DNA of 64,000 nucleotides from an uncultured Draconibacterium sp. (GTDB taxonomy: Bacteria; Bacteroidota; Bacteroidia; Bacteroidales; Prolixibacteraceae). The notes beneath the pieces were generated by a model. It was not told where the DNA came from. It saw nothing but the letters and a program-made list of their open reading frames with translations, and did no database searches. Within the stretch, counting starts at the first letter, position 1. Every line of letters starts with the position of its first letter. Of this stretch, positions 52,585-62,229 are shown one piece after another. The stretch covers positions 3,699,001 to 3,763,000 of the forward strand of contig NZ_OY776414.1 in assembly GCF_963675585.1 (NCBI RefSeq), read 5' to 3'. The position numbers and the translations under genes are program-made.

Positions 52585-54192
52585 ATGAAACAAAAAACAG
52601 TTCTATTTTCTATATTCCTGATCGCCCTCATTTCGCTTCAGGGCAAGGCACAAATAACAGACTCAACTCTTTTTGAATTTACAGAATCAGATACAATTCA
52701 GGCCATTGATTCAGGAATTGAAACGGAGCTGGACATTGATGACGATCTGAACTCATTGTTTTCAGACCAAATGGACAGTCTTGTTGGTTCGTGGGCTATT
52801 CAGAATAAATTTAATTTCGACACATCCGAAGTACGTTTGGCAGGTTTCCCAACAGATTTACCCGATTCGGTATACATACAACGTTTATCGGACATTGAAG
52901 AGCGTGTTGATTTGAATTACAATAAAGTTGTGCGCAACTACATAAAAATGTACACCGAAAAAAGAAGAGAGCAGGTTGAAGTAATGCTGGGACTTTCGGC
53001 CTACTATTTCCCCATTTTTGAAGAAACACTCGACAAGTACGACATGCCGCTTGAAATAAAATACCTTGCTATAATTGAGTCGGCTTTAAATCCGATTGCA
53101 CGTTCGCGAGTGGGGGCAAATGGATTGTGGCAGTTTATGTATGGTACGGCCAAAAACATGAAACTTGAAATTACTTCATATGTTGACGAACGACGCGACC
53201 CGATAAAAGCAACCGATGCAGCAGCCAGGTATTTAAGTATGTTGTACGGAATTTATGGCGACTGGCATTTGGCAATTGCGGCATACAACTGCGGCCCGGG
53301 AAATGTAAATCGTGCCATTCGCCGTTCGGGAGGAAAAACCAATTATTGGGAAATATACTACCGCCTGCCGCGCGAAACCCGCGGATATGTGCCGGCTTTT
53401 ATCGCCGCCATGTATACTTTCGAATACCACCAGGAACACAATCTTGTTCCGCGTTATCCTGAAATTTCGTTGGCTGTTGATACAATAATGATTGACGACT
53501 ATTTGCATTTCAACCAAATTACAGCCAAAATTGATATTGAAAAGGAGCAATTGAGGGCATTAAATCCGATGTACCGCCACGATGTAATTCCGGCAAAAAA
53601 GAGTAAAACGTACCCCTTGGTTTTGCCACAGGAAAACATAATGGCATTTATTGATGCCGACACAGCAATTTTTGCATTCGAACGCAACAAGTATTTTCCG
53701 AACAATACCCTGGTTGACCCAACAACAAGCAACAGTTCGTATTTTACACCGGTTGACATAAAAGGAAAAGCCAAGGTAATTTACACAGTAAAATCGGGCG
53801 ATAATGTAGGATTTATCTCTTCGTGGTTTCATGTACGTTCTTCCGATTTGCGCTATTGGAACAATATTCATCGCGACATTATTCGCATTGGGCAAAAGCT
53901 GGCCATTTATGTTCCTGAAAAAGACAAGGCCAAATACGAGAAAGTAAATTCCATGAGCTTTGAACAGAAACAAGCGTCAATAGGGAAAACTGTAAGCCCG
54001 GTTAAAAAGGAAGAAACAAAACCATTGGATCCAGACTATGTTTACCACACGGTTCGAAAAGGGGATACCATTTGGGACATTGCTCAAAAATATGCGGGCA
54101 TTACATCTGACGAGATTATTCGTTTAAATGAATTGAAGAACGACCGTGGTTTGTATATCGGGCAAAAACTAAAAATAAAAAGAAAGGGATAA
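52585..54192 (+). CDS. Lytic transglycosylase with LysM domains (MltD-like)
   Basis: 535 residues. Signal peptide (FSIFLIALISLQGKAQ); SLT domain about residues 150-290 with catalytic Glu in YLAIIESALNPIARS, followed by GANGLWQFMYGTAKNM and AIAAYNCGPGNVNRAI; then two LysM modules, KVIYTVKSGDNVGFISSWFH near 395 and YVYHTVRKGDTIWDIAQKYA near 490. It cleaves peptidoglycan glycan strands. It starts one base after the DUF5683 stop, so coupling is likely. Confidence 0.93.
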   Translation: MKQKTVLFSIFLIALISLQGKAQITDSTLFEFTESDTIQAIDSGIETELDIDDDLNSLFSDQMDSLVGSWAIQNKFNFDTSEVRLAGFPTDLPDSVYIQRLSDIEERVDLNYNKVVRNYIKMYTEKRREQVEVMLGLSAYYFPIFEETLDKYDMPLEIKYLAIIESALNPIARSRVGANGLWQFMYGTAKNMKLEITSYVDERRDPIKATDAAARYLSMLYGIYGDWHLAIAAYNCGPGNVNRAIRRSGGKTNYWEIYYRLPRETRGYVPAFIAAMYTFEYHQEHNLVPRYPEISLAVDTIMIDDYLHFNQITAKIDIEKEQLRALNPMYRHDVIPAKKSKTYPLVLPQENIMAFIDADTAIFAFERNKYFPNNTLVDPTTSNSSYFTPVDIKGKAKVIYTVKSGDNVGFISSWFHVRSSDLRYWNNIHRDIIRIGQKLAIYVPEKDKAKYEKVNSMSFEQKQASIGKTVSPVKKEETKPLDPDYVYHTVRKGDTIWDIAQKYAGITSDEIIRLNELKNDRGLYIGQKLKIKRKG

Positions 54193-54227
54193 TTTTCTTT
54201 CAAAGGCGCTTCGTACAGAAATAAACT

Positions 54228-55022
54228 TTAGCTGATATTTAACTGCTTTTGAAGATTTTTAATTTCGTTTTCAGTTTGAATTCTCTGCCTTAATGCTTTT
54301 GAAAGTGCCAGAGCATCGCGAACTGCTTCCTTGTCGTAAGTTTCAAGAATAATGTAATAATACTCTTTCCCAAGAAAAACAGCTTTCAGATTTCGATCCA
54401 CATGCTGGGCAATAAATTCAATTACACCATTGTCTTTTCCGTTTCGGTACGAAACCTTTTCCCATTTGGCTTCCATAAAATCACTTCTGTGGTTATCAAC
54501 TGAGCCAATTGGAATTTCATCGGTTTTTGCATCTTCGCCGCTGTCGTACACACGTAACCCGGTATGGTTTAACCAGTTTTCGCCGTGGTAGTTGCTGCTC
54601 AAATACAGTTCGCCGCGCTCGTTTAAATGCACCTGTATATACGATCTGTCCCAGGCTCGTTTAAAGGTTTGCCGTTTGTGAATGTATTGTGTGTAACGGT
54701 CGAACTCTGTTTTTTCTTTTACAAAAGATTTCTCAAGCTCCGCAATCTCAACGTTTAAGGTATCCAGCTCATTTTCTTTACGTTGCAGCACTTCAAAACG
54801 TACCTCTTTAACCAAATTTTTGGCAGCATTTACTGAATACACTGCTTCAGGATATAGTTTTGGAATACTGTCGAGTAGCGCGATGGCTTGAGTAGTATCG
54901 TTATTCACCAACAATTGTTTGGCCATATCAAGTTTAATCCGCGCTTTGTCCTCGTCCGATGGTCCGCAAGCCACAAAAAATAATACAAGTAAAATTGAAA
55001 AGTATTGTATCGAAATCTTCAT
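54228..55022 (-). CDS. Hypothetical lipoprotein with coiled coil
   Basis: 264 residues from MKISIQYFSI; an in-frame ATG 27 bases upstream is less likely. Lipobox LFFVACG (Cys about 19). Then a TPR-like segment (LVNNDTTQAIALLDSIPKLYPEA), a coiled coil (about residues 70-105), a beta-rich domain (YIQVHLNERGELYLSSNYHG) and a final coiled coil. No named family. Convergent with the transglycosylase. Confidence 0.7.
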   Translation of the reverse strand: MKISIQYFSILLVLFFVACGPSDEDKARIKLDMAKQLLVNNDTTQAIALLDSIPKLYPEAVYSVNAAKNLVKEVRFEVLQRKENELDTLNVEIAELEKSFVKEKTEFDRYTQYIHKRQTFKRAWDRSYIQVHLNERGELYLSSNYHGENWLNHTGLRVYDSGEDAKTDEIPIGSVDNHRSDFMEAKWEKVSYRNGKDNGVIEFIAQHVDRNLKAVFLGKEYYYIILETYDKEAVRDALALSKALRQRIQTENEIKNLQKQLNIS

Positions 55023-55136
55023 TTTTATTCTTTTGTGCAAAAATAGCATTTTAAAAGAAGCTGTCTAAATTTGTTCTTTAGATTTGTTGCTTTGTATTGG
55101 CAACAAGTAATAAAACGAAGAAAACGAAACACTATT

Positions 55137-55652
55137 ATGAACACCAATTCTGTTCAATTTTTTAAAACCGAGGAAAGTAAACCTATTCCGGAGGATTCAG
55201 ATATAATTGTGGCGGCCTGGAATTTGGCAAATCCCGAAAATATTGGGAAAATAATCCGTCTTGCGCATAATCTTGGAGCGAGCAAAGCACTTTTTATTAA
55301 AGACAAAGAAGAACACCGCGAATCGAAAATAAAAAAAACAGCAGGTTTTTCATTTGATCAAATGGCCTGGGAATTTATTTCAGAGGAAGAATTTCGACAA
55401 ACTCTGAACTCCGGCTACGAACTGGCTGTTTTAGAAACATGCGACGGATCGACAAATATTTTTACAACAAAACTTCCGAAAAGAATTGTTTTGCTTGCCG
55501 GAAGCGAGTCGCACGGAATACCTGAAAACATTATTGATCTTAGTACCTGCAAAGTATATATTCCGATGCCCGGAGGATGTAAATCCTTAAACATTTCGAA
55601 TGCGCTGTCGGTGGCTGCATTTGAATGGTACCGTCAGCAAACAGCAGAATAA
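55137..55652 (+). CDS. SPOUT-family (TrmH-type) RNA methyltransferase
   Basis: 171 residues from MNTNSVQFF. The SAM-binding trefoil knot motifs are visible: AAWNLANPENIGKIIRLAHNLG (motif 1, NPxNxG), LLAGSESHGIP (motif 2) and IPMPGGCKSLNISNALSVAAFEW (motif 3). It likely makes a 2'-O-methylation in tRNA or rRNA. No N-terminal substrate-binding domain, unlike RlmB. A possible TAAATTTG -7 box lies about 70 bases upstream. Confidence 0.88.
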   Translation: MNTNSVQFFKTEESKPIPEDSDIIVAAWNLANPENIGKIIRLAHNLGASKALFIKDKEEHRESKIKKTAGFSFDQMAWEFISEEEFRQTLNSGYELAVLETCDGSTNIFTTKLPKRIVLLAGSESHGIPENIIDLSTCKVYIPMPGGCKSLNISNALSVAAFEWYRQQTAE

Positions 55653-55804
55653 GTGTTGACCATTTTAAGGTGAATTAGCCCGAATTATGTTTTTTCTACA
55701 GTCTGCTTTTTAAAGACTCAACTTTACAAAAATAAATTTACACAACATCAATGCCGTGCTTAATAGATTATTTCTATCTTTAAAAACAAAAATCAACATA
55801 CGCT

Positions 55805-56746
55805 ATGATCACCCTAACCCAGTTAGAGTATATTGTTGCCGTGGATACTTACCGGCATTTCGGAAAGGCAGCTGAATCGTGCTTTATTACTCAACCTACG
55901 CTTTCGATGCAGATTAAAAAGCTCGAGGAAGATCTGGAAATTATCATCTTCGACCGAAGTAAACAACCTTTGATTCCAACCGATGTTGGCATACGAATTA
56001 TTGAACAGGCGCGGGTAGTACTAAAACAATCCGACGAAATAAACAACATTGTAAAAGACCATAAAAACCAGGTTTCGGGGATGTTGCGAATTGGTATAAT
56101 TCCAACGCTGGCACCTTATTTATTGCCTATTTTTGTGGGCAGCTACAAAAAGAAATATCCAAATATTTTTATAAAAGTGGTTGAAGCTACTACCGAAAAT
56201 ATCATCAAACTTTTAAACAAAGACCTTATTGATGTTGGTATTTTGGTAACTCCACTTAATGAAGAAAAAATAATTGAAAAGCCTGTATTTTATGAAGAGA
56301 TGCTAATTTATGCCAACAGCGGGCACAAGTTACATACGCAGAGTGAAATAACGGTTCAGGACATTGCAACTCCGGAAATCTGGCTGCTTAGCGATGGACA
56401 TTGTTTCCGCGACCAGGTAATTAATTTGTGTTCGTATTTAGGAACAACCGACAGTGAACTGCCATTCCACTTTGAAGCAGGGTCGCTTGAAACCCTTATG
56501 AACATTGTTGATCGCGAAGGAGGAATTACACTGATACCTGAACTGGCAAAAGCAACCATGTCGCAAAAACGTGCTTACAACGTAAAACACTTTACAAATA
56601 TGAAACCGCTTCGCGAGGTAAGTTTGGTTTACTCGCGCCATTTTGCAAAACACAAGCTTATTAATCTTTTGTGGAAAGAAATAAGAGAAGCAGTTCCAAA
56701 AGAATTACAAGATCTGGAAAGAGGAACAATTGTTGAGTGGCGGTAA
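55805..56746 (+). CDS. oxyR: LysR-type peroxide regulator OxyR
   Basis: 313 residues. N-terminal winged HTH (HFGKAAESCFITQPTLSMQIKKLE) and a LysR effector domain. The redox pair of OxyR is present: Cys200 and Cys209 in SDGHCFRDQVINLCSYLG. It activates catalase/peroxiredoxin-type genes after hydrogen peroxide oxidises the pair. No such target is adjacent. ATG start; a TATCTTTA sequence about 30 bases upstream may be the -7 box. Confidence 0.93.
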   Translation: MITLTQLEYIVAVDTYRHFGKAAESCFITQPTLSMQIKKLEEDLEIIIFDRSKQPLIPTDVGIRIIEQARVVLKQSDEINNIVKDHKNQVSGMLRIGIIPTLAPYLLPIFVGSYKKKYPNIFIKVVEATTENIIKLLNKDLIDVGILVTPLNEEKIIEKPVFYEEMLIYANSGHKLHTQSEITVQDIATPEIWLLSDGHCFRDQVINLCSYLGTTDSELPFHFEAGSLETLMNIVDREGGITLIPELAKATMSQKRAYNVKHFTNMKPLREVSLVYSRHFAKHKLINLLWKEIREAVPKELQDLERGTIVEWR

Positions 56747-56859
56747 CTAAGTGTTTCTTTTTCAATTAAAACAAATACGAAGAACGAGCTAAGATAAAAA
56801 ACAGCACCACTATTTTCGTTAAAAAGGAAGTAAACTCTTTTGATTTTTTTCAAAAAACT

Positions 56860-56890
56860 CTTGGCAGCAAAATATTTTTATATATCTTTG
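56860..56890 (+). promoter_or_regulatory. Promoter of tRNA-Leu (TAG)
   Basis: -7 TATCTTTG (56883-56890) with a -33-like CTTG (56860-56863), 19 bases apart, 12 bases before the tRNA. Confidence 0.6.
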
Positions 56891-56901
56891 CGCCGCAATT
56901 A

Positions 56902-56983
56902 GCGGATGTGGCGTAATTGGTAGCCGCGCTAGACTTAGGATCTAGTGCCTTATGGCGTGGGGGTTCGAGTCCCTTCATCCGCA
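56902..56983 (+). tRNA. tRNA-Leu (TAG)
   Basis: 82-base class II tRNA: acceptor GCGGATG/CATCCGC, anticodon loop CTTAGGA (anticodon TAG) in stem CTAGA/TCTAG, variable arm, T loop TTCGAGT, discriminator A. Single gene, followed by a terminator. Confidence 0.94.
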
Positions 56984-56994
56984 CAAAAAAAGAC

Positions 56995-57030
56995 AACCGC
57001 CGACCTTCCTTTATTGGTAGGTTGGCGGTT
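56995..57030 (+). terminator. Terminator after tRNA-Leu
   Basis: 12-bp stem AACCGCCGACCT/AGGTTGGCGGTT (one G-T pair), 12-base loop. Weak T run, so strength is uncertain; it sits between tRNA-Leu and tig. Confidence 0.6.
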
Positions 57031-57065
57031 ATCAATTTAGGGCTATTGATTTAAATTTTATCATC

Positions 57066-58418
57066 ATGCAAATTAACAAGGAAAACATCGATAACGTAAA
57101 CGCGGTAATTAACCTTACCATCGAAAAAACTGATTACGAAAAACAAGTAGCCGATGTTTTAAAAGACTATCGTCAAAAGGCAAATATTCCGGGTTTCAGA
57201 CCAGGAAAAGCTCCTAAAGGCCTAATTGAGAAAAAATTTGGAACTGCCGTATTGGTTGAAGAAGTAAACAAACTGCTTTCTCAAAACTTGTCGAAGTTTA
57301 TGGTAGATGAAAAACTTCCTCTCCTTGGCGAACCTCTTCCAAACGAAGAAAAACAAAAAGACATTGACTGGGAAAAAGACGAAAACTTCGAATTTGTTTT
57401 CGACATTGCTTTAGCACCTGAAATTAAAGTAAATCTTGACGCAGACAGCAAATACAAATACTACAAGATCGCCGTTTCTGACGAAATGATTGATCAGCAG
57501 GAACAAATGGCTGCATCGCAATTGGGACAAAATGTTCCGGTTGACGTAGCTTCAGACAACAGTTCAATTCGCGGAAACTTTGTTCAGCTGGATGCTGAAG
57601 GTAACGAAGTTGAAGACGGAATTGCTCCACAGGGAGTTCTTCTTGCCGTTGACATGATTAAAGACGAAGAAATTAAAAACGCCTTTGTAGGATGTAAAAA
57701 AGACGACATCGTAATTTTCGATCCTGTAAAAGCTTTCGAAAACCGCGCTGAAGTTGGGCACATGTTAAACATTAAACCTGAAGTTGTAGATACTCTGGAT
57801 AGCCAGTTCAGATATACCGTTACTGAAATTCTTCAGTTCGAAAATGCTGAATTGAATGAAGAACTTTTCAAAAAATTATACGGCGAAGATACTGAGGTAA
57901 AAACAATTGAGGATTTCCGCGCAAGAATTAAAGAAGAAATTGCCACAAACCTTGTATATTCTTCTGACTACAAATTTACAATTGATGCACGCGACACTTT
58001 GGTGGAAAACACCAAAATGGAATTGCCAGAAGCATTCCTGAAACGCTGGCTAATTGCGGTTAACAAAGAATTAACACTTGAGCAAATCGAAAACGATTTT
58101 GATGCGTTTATCAAAGATTTACAATGGCAGTTAATTAAAGACGAAATTGCAAAAGAAAACGAAATCCAGGTTACTCCGGAAGAAACTGTGGAGTTTGCTA
58201 AAAAAATGGCATTGGCACAATACCAGCAATATGGAATTCACGATGTGCCGGAAGAGCAATTGGAATCGTTTGCAAACATGATGCTTGAAAAACAAGAAGA
58301 AAGAGAGCGCATTTACAAAAAACTACACGAAGACAAAGTTGTTGAAGTTGTAAAAGGCAAAGTTACACTTGAAGAAACCGAAGTATCTCAGGAAGAATTC
58401 AACGAAATGATGAAATAG
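57066..58418 (+). CDS. tig: Trigger factor chaperone
   Basis: 450 residues. Ribosome-binding domain with the signature GFRPGKAPKGLIEKKFG (residues 42-58; usual GFRxGKxP), a middle region where the PPIase domain is reduced as in other Bacteroidota, and the long helical C-terminal chaperone arms (NEIQVTPEETVEFAKKMALAQ). It folds nascent chains at the ribosome exit. Heads the common tig-clpP-clpX order. Confidence 0.93.
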   Translation: MQINKENIDNVNAVINLTIEKTDYEKQVADVLKDYRQKANIPGFRPGKAPKGLIEKKFGTAVLVEEVNKLLSQNLSKFMVDEKLPLLGEPLPNEEKQKDIDWEKDENFEFVFDIALAPEIKVNLDADSKYKYYKIAVSDEMIDQQEQMAASQLGQNVPVDVASDNSSIRGNFVQLDAEGNEVEDGIAPQGVLLAVDMIKDEEIKNAFVGCKKDDIVIFDPVKAFENRAEVGHMLNIKPEVVDTLDSQFRYTVTEILQFENAELNEELFKKLYGEDTEVKTIEDFRARIKEEIATNLVYSSDYKFTIDARDTLVENTKMELPEAFLKRWLIAVNKELTLEQIENDFDAFIKDLQWQLIKDEIAKENEIQVTPEETVEFAKKMALAQYQQYGIHDVPEEQLESFANMMLEKQEERERIYKKLHEDKVVEVVKGKVTLEETEVSQEEFNEMMK

Positions 58419-58453
58419 ACTGATTGACCAAATCAGTTAATAAGAAATAAATT

Positions 58454-58483
58454 TTGCTGAATGTTTCAGCAAGAAACTTTTTT
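58454..58483 (+). terminator. Likely terminator after tig
   Basis: 8-bp stem TTGCTGAA/TTCAGCAA, 3-base loop, followed by ACTTTTTT. A TAACTTTG element just downstream (58485-58492) is a likely -7 box for clpP. Confidence 0.55.
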
Positions 58484-58546
58484 ATAACTTTGTGAATCGT
58501 TACTAAACGTGTTTACAAAGTTATTTTTTTATACGAAAACTAAGAA

Positions 58547-59224
58547 ATGGAAAATCATAACGAATTTAAAAAATACGCAACCAAGCATGCCGGAATCAGC
58601 AGCTTAACAATGCACAAGTACTCATCGATGTACGGAAGTTACATTTCTCCAACCATTATTGAAGAGCGCCAGTTAAACATTGCCTCAATGGACGTATTCT
58701 CGCGTTTAATGATGGACCGGATTATTTTCCTTGGAGTACCAATCGACGACACAGTTGCCAACATTATTCAGGCGCAGCTTTTGTTCCTCGAATCAACCGA
58801 CCCATCGAAAGACATTCAAATTTACTTTAACTCTCCGGGAGGTTCGGTTTATGCCGGTTTAGGAATTTACGACACCATGCAATACATTACTGCCGACGTT
58901 GCTACAATTTGTACCGGAATGGCGGCATCGATGGCAGCCGTTTTAATGACAGCCGGAGCCAAAGGAAAACGTTCGGCTTTAACCCATTCGCGAATTATGA
59001 TTCACCAGCCAATGGGTGGCGCGCAGGGACAAGCTTCTGACATTGAAATTACTGCTCGCGAGATCAAAAAAATTAAAACTGAATTATACACCATTATTGC
59101 CAATCACTCGGGACAAACTTTTGAGCAGATTGAAAAAGACTCTGACCGCGACTACTGGATGACTTCTCAGGAAGCAGTAGATTACGGTATGATTGATGAA
59201 ATATTGGTCAGAAATAACAAGTAA
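58547..59224 (+). CDS. clpP: ATP-dependent Clp protease proteolytic subunit
   Basis: 225 residues. Catalytic Ser in [15 protein letters not shown], His in [13 protein letters not shown] and the downstream Asp in the [15 protein letters not shown] region; [20 protein letters not shown] is the usual handle. Forms the tetradecameric peptidase with ClpX. Its stop overlaps the clpX start by one base (TAATG), giving coupled synthesis. Confidence 0.96.
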   Translation: MENHNEFKKYATKHAGISSLTMHKYSSMYGSYISPTIIEERQLNIASMDVFSRLMMDRIIFLGVPIDDTVANIIQAQLLFLESTDPSKDIQIYFNSPGGSVYAGLGIYDTMQYITADVATICTGMAASMAAVLMTAGAKGKRSALTHSRIMIHQPMGGAQGQASDIEITAREIKKIKTELYTIIANHSGQTFEQIEKDSDRDYWMTSQEAVDYGMIDEILVRNNK

Positions 59225-60456
59225 TGCCAAATAAAGAAAAGATGGATAAGTGTTCGTTTTGTGGAAGAGAAAAGAAGGAAGTAAATCTTCTGATTGCAGG
59301 GATTGACGGACATATTTGTGATCGTTGTGCCGAGCAGGCAAATTCTATTATTCAGGAAGAAGTTAAAACAGAAAACAGCTTCGACCTGGACGGCATTAAA
59401 TTATTAAAGCCAAAAGAAATTAAAGAATTCCTTGACCAATATGTAATTGGTCAGGACAGAGCGAAAAAAATACTTTCGGTTTCAGTTTACAACCACTACA
59501 AACGTTTAACCCAAAAGGTTGACGATGATGAAACAGAAATTGAAAAATCAAACATTATTCTGGTTGGCGAAACTGGTACCGGAAAAACTTTGCTGGCACG
59601 AACCATTGCCAGAATGTTACATGTTCCGTTTACCATCGTTGATGCCACCGTTTTAACCGAAGCCGGTTATGTTGGTGAAGACATTGAAAGTTTGCTTACC
59701 CGCCTTTTGCAGGCTGCCGACTACAATGTTGAAGCTGCCGAACGCGGAATTGTATTTATTGATGAAATTGATAAAATCGCACGTAAAAGCGACAATCCAT
59801 CAATAACACGTGACGTTTCGGGTGAAGGTGTTCAGCAAGGTTTGCTTAAATTATTGGAAGGATCGATTGTTAACGTACCTCCGCAAGGTGGACGTAAACA
59901 CCCGGAACAAAAACTGATTCCGGTTGATACCAAAAACATTTTGTTTGTTTGCGGTGGTGCATTCGACGGTATAGAGCGTAAAATTGCCAGCCGTTTAAAT
60001 ACAAAAGTAATTGGATACAGCGCCGCCAAAGATGCCGACCGCATTGAACGCGAAAACCTGTTACAATACGTATCTCCACAGGATTTAAAATCGTTTGGTT
60101 TGATTCCTGAAATTATTGGTCGTTTGCCGGTTTTAACCTACTTAAATCCGCTTGACAAAGAAACTTTGCGAAACATTTTAACTGAGCCTAAAAACTCAGT
60201 AATCAAACAATACAAGAAACTGTTTAAAATTGACGGTATTGATTTGGAATTTGATGATGAAGCCTTTGAATACATTGTGGACAAAGCCATTGAATTTAAA
60301 CTGGGTGCACGTGGACTTCGTTCGATATGCGAAAACATAATGAACGACGCGATGTTTGATTCTCCTTCGGAAGAAATTGAAAATCTCGTTATTACAAAAG
60401 AATATGCTGAAAACCAACTGGACAAATCAGGAATTCAGCGCTTAAAAGCAAGTTAA
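59224..60456 (+). CDS. clpX: ATP-dependent Clp protease ATP-binding subunit ClpX
   Basis: 410 residues. N-terminal zinc finger [10 protein letters not shown]...[13 protein letters not shown]+ Walker [13 protein letters not shown], Walker [13 protein letters not shown], sensor and the [13 protein letters not shown] loop, and a [12 protein letters not shown] sensor-2. It unfolds substrates and feeds them to ClpP. One-base overlap with clpP. Confidence 0.97.
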   Translation: MPNKEKMDKCSFCGREKKEVNLLIAGIDGHICDRCAEQANSIIQEEVKTENSFDLDGIKLLKPKEIKEFLDQYVIGQDRAKKILSVSVYNHYKRLTQKVDDDETEIEKSNIILVGETGTGKTLLARTIARMLHVPFTIVDATVLTEAGYVGEDIESLLTRLLQAADYNVEAAERGIVFIDEIDKIARKSDNPSITRDVSGEGVQQGLLKLLEGSIVNVPPQGGRKHPEQKLIPVDTKNILFVCGGAFDGIERKIASRLNTKVIGYSAAKDADRIERENLLQYVSPQDLKSFGLIPEIIGRLPVLTYLNPLDKETLRNILTEPKNSVIKQYKKLFKIDGIDLEFDDEAFEYIVDKAIEFKLGARGLRSICENIMNDAMFDSPSEEIENLVITKEYAENQLDKSGIQRLKAS

Positions 60457-60473
60457 AAAAATGCATATAGCAG

Positions 60474-60505
60474 AAAAGGGTGGACAAATGGTTCACCCTT
60501 TTTTT
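60474..60505 (+). terminator. Terminator after clpX
   Basis: Stem AAAAGGGTGGAC/GTTCACCCTTTT (one G-T pair) with a T run of seven. Confidence 0.82.
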
Positions 60506-60612
60506 GCTTCAACACAAAGTGAAAATTAGTTTAATATCCTTTCAAAAGCTTAAAAATGTAGGTTCGAGCTAATATTTTTTCTATTTTGGCAACTCTTTAC
60601 GAAACCTTAGAT

Positions 60613-62088
60613 ATGAGTAAGTTATCACGCAGAAATTTTATAGGAACAACTGCTGCAACAGTGGTTGGCGCAACTATTTTGCCGTCGAATGTAATTGCAG
60701 GTTTAGGCCATAAAGCGCCCAGCGATAAGTTAAACATTGCCGGAATTGGTGTTGGAGGGAAAGGATATACCAATCTTCGTTTTATGGAAACCGAAAACAT
60801 AGTTGCACTTTGCGATGTAGACTGGGACTATGCCGGAAAAAATTCGTTTAAACGGTGGTACAAAGCCACTCAATACACCGATTACCGTGTTATGTTCGAA
60901 CAACAAAAAGACATTGACGCGGTTATGATTGCAACACCCGACCACACGCATGCACTGCCTGCAATGCTGGCAATGCGCGAAGGCATACACGCATTTGTAC
61001 AAAAACCACTTACTCATTCGGTTTACGAATCAAGAATTTTAGCTGAAACAGCACAACGTTATGGCGTTGCCACACAAATGGGAAACCAGGGAAATTCGGC
61101 TGAAGGAATCCGACAAATTTGCGAATGGATTTGGGCTGGAACAATTGGCGAAGTAACACACGTTGATACCTGGACAAACAGACCAATTTGGCCGCAAGGA
61201 TTATCGAAACCGGAAAAAGGGAAACGTGTACCCAAAACGCTGGACTGGGATTTATTTGTAGGACCGGCGAACTGGCGCGAATACCATCCAACCTATCACC
61301 CATGGAACTGGCGAGGATGGTGGGAATTTGGAACCGGTGCTCTTGGCGATATGGGAAACCACATCATCGATCCGGTTTTTAAAGCTTTAAATCTTCAGTA
61401 TCCGTCATCGGTTCAGGCTAGTTCTACCCCATTTAATAACGAATCGGCACCCAATGCCGAGTTTATAAAATATGAATTCCCGCGCAGGGATAATTTACCC
61501 AAAGTAGCAATGCCAGAAGTTACGCTTCACTGGTACGACGGTGGTTTTATGCCTCCCCGCCCCGATGAATTAAAAGCGGGAGAACAAATGGGCGACGATA
61601 GCGGCGGCTGTATTTTTTATGGCACACGAGGCAAAATTATGTGTGGCACATACGCCGCCAACCCAACGCTGCTGCCAACCAGCGAAATGGCCCATTTTGA
61701 GCAACCTCAAAAATCAATTCGAAGAATTTCGGATGCCATGGAAGGTGGTCACGAACAGGACTGGATACGAGCCTGTAAAGAAAGTAAGGGATCGAGGGTT
61801 GAAGCTTCGTCTAATTTTTCGTATGCCGGCCCGCTTAACGAAACAGTTGTAATGGGAGTTTTGGCAGTGCGTTTGCAAAGTTTACAGCAAAAACTTGAAT
61901 GGGACGGCCCCAACATGCGTTTTAAAAATATTTCACCAAACGATACGATTAAAGTATTGTCAGAAGATAGTTTTGAAGTACTGGATGGCGATCCAAAATT
62001 CAAAAAAGATTATGCCACTATGCCGGCATTACAAATGGCAGAAGAATGGATCAGACACAATTACCGACGAGGTTGGGAGCAAATCTAG
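60613..62088 (+). CDS. Gfo/Idh/MocA-family oxidoreductase with Tat signal
   Basis: 491 residues from MSKLSRRNFIGTT; a TTG at 60586 is in frame but overlaps a TATTTTGG promoter-like box. The Tat motif SRRNFIG and following hydrophobic stretch mean export to the periplasm, with NAD(P) probably bound before export. Rossmann motif IAGIGVGGKGYTNLRFM; the family EKP-type motif appears as FVQKPLTHSVYES; C-terminal domain with WWEFGTGALGDMGNHIIDP. Likely acts on sugars or cyclitols. A functional link with the secreted isomerase at 40634 is plausible, since such pairs occur in Bacteroidota. Confidence 0.88.
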   Translation: MSKLSRRNFIGTTAATVVGATILPSNVIAGLGHKAPSDKLNIAGIGVGGKGYTNLRFMETENIVALCDVDWDYAGKNSFKRWYKATQYTDYRVMFEQQKDIDAVMIATPDHTHALPAMLAMREGIHAFVQKPLTHSVYESRILAETAQRYGVATQMGNQGNSAEGIRQICEWIWAGTIGEVTHVDTWTNRPIWPQGLSKPEKGKRVPKTLDWDLFVGPANWREYHPTYHPWNWRGWWEFGTGALGDMGNHIIDPVFKALNLQYPSSVQASSTPFNNESAPNAEFIKYEFPRRDNLPKVAMPEVTLHWYDGGFMPPRPDELKAGEQMGDDSGGCIFYGTRGKIMCGTYAANPTLLPTSEMAHFEQPQKSIRRISDAMEGGHEQDWIRACKESKGSRVEASSNFSYAGPLNETVVMGVLAVRLQSLQQKLEWDGPNMRFKNISPNDTIKVLSEDSFEVLDGDPKFKKDYATMPALQMAEEWIRHNYRRGWEQI

Positions 62089-62116
62089 ATCCTTTCAACT
62101 CAACAAGCTTGCAAGT

Positions 62117-62166
62117 CCTCCTTTCTCAAAGGAGGTGGCTGACGAAGGAAGCCGGAGGATTATCAA
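62117..62166. repeat. Dispersed palindromic repeat, type 1, diverged copy
   Basis: 8-bp palindrome CCTCCTTT/AAAGGAGG, then TGGCTGACGAAGGAAGCCGG and AGGATTATCAA. It has the same hairpin-plus-tail layout as 42681-42740. Confidence 0.5.
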
Positions 62167-62176
62167 TTTTTAGCAT

Positions 62177-62210
62177 AAAAAAGGCCGATAAGTAAATTAC
62201 CGGCCTTTTT
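62177..62210. terminator. Bidirectional terminator between oxidoreductase and pyrF
   Basis: Arms AAAAAGGCCG (62178-62187) and CGGCCTTTTT (62201-62210), serving two convergent genes. Confidence 0.82.
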
Positions 62211-62229
62211 CTATTTCATTCAGATGGAT

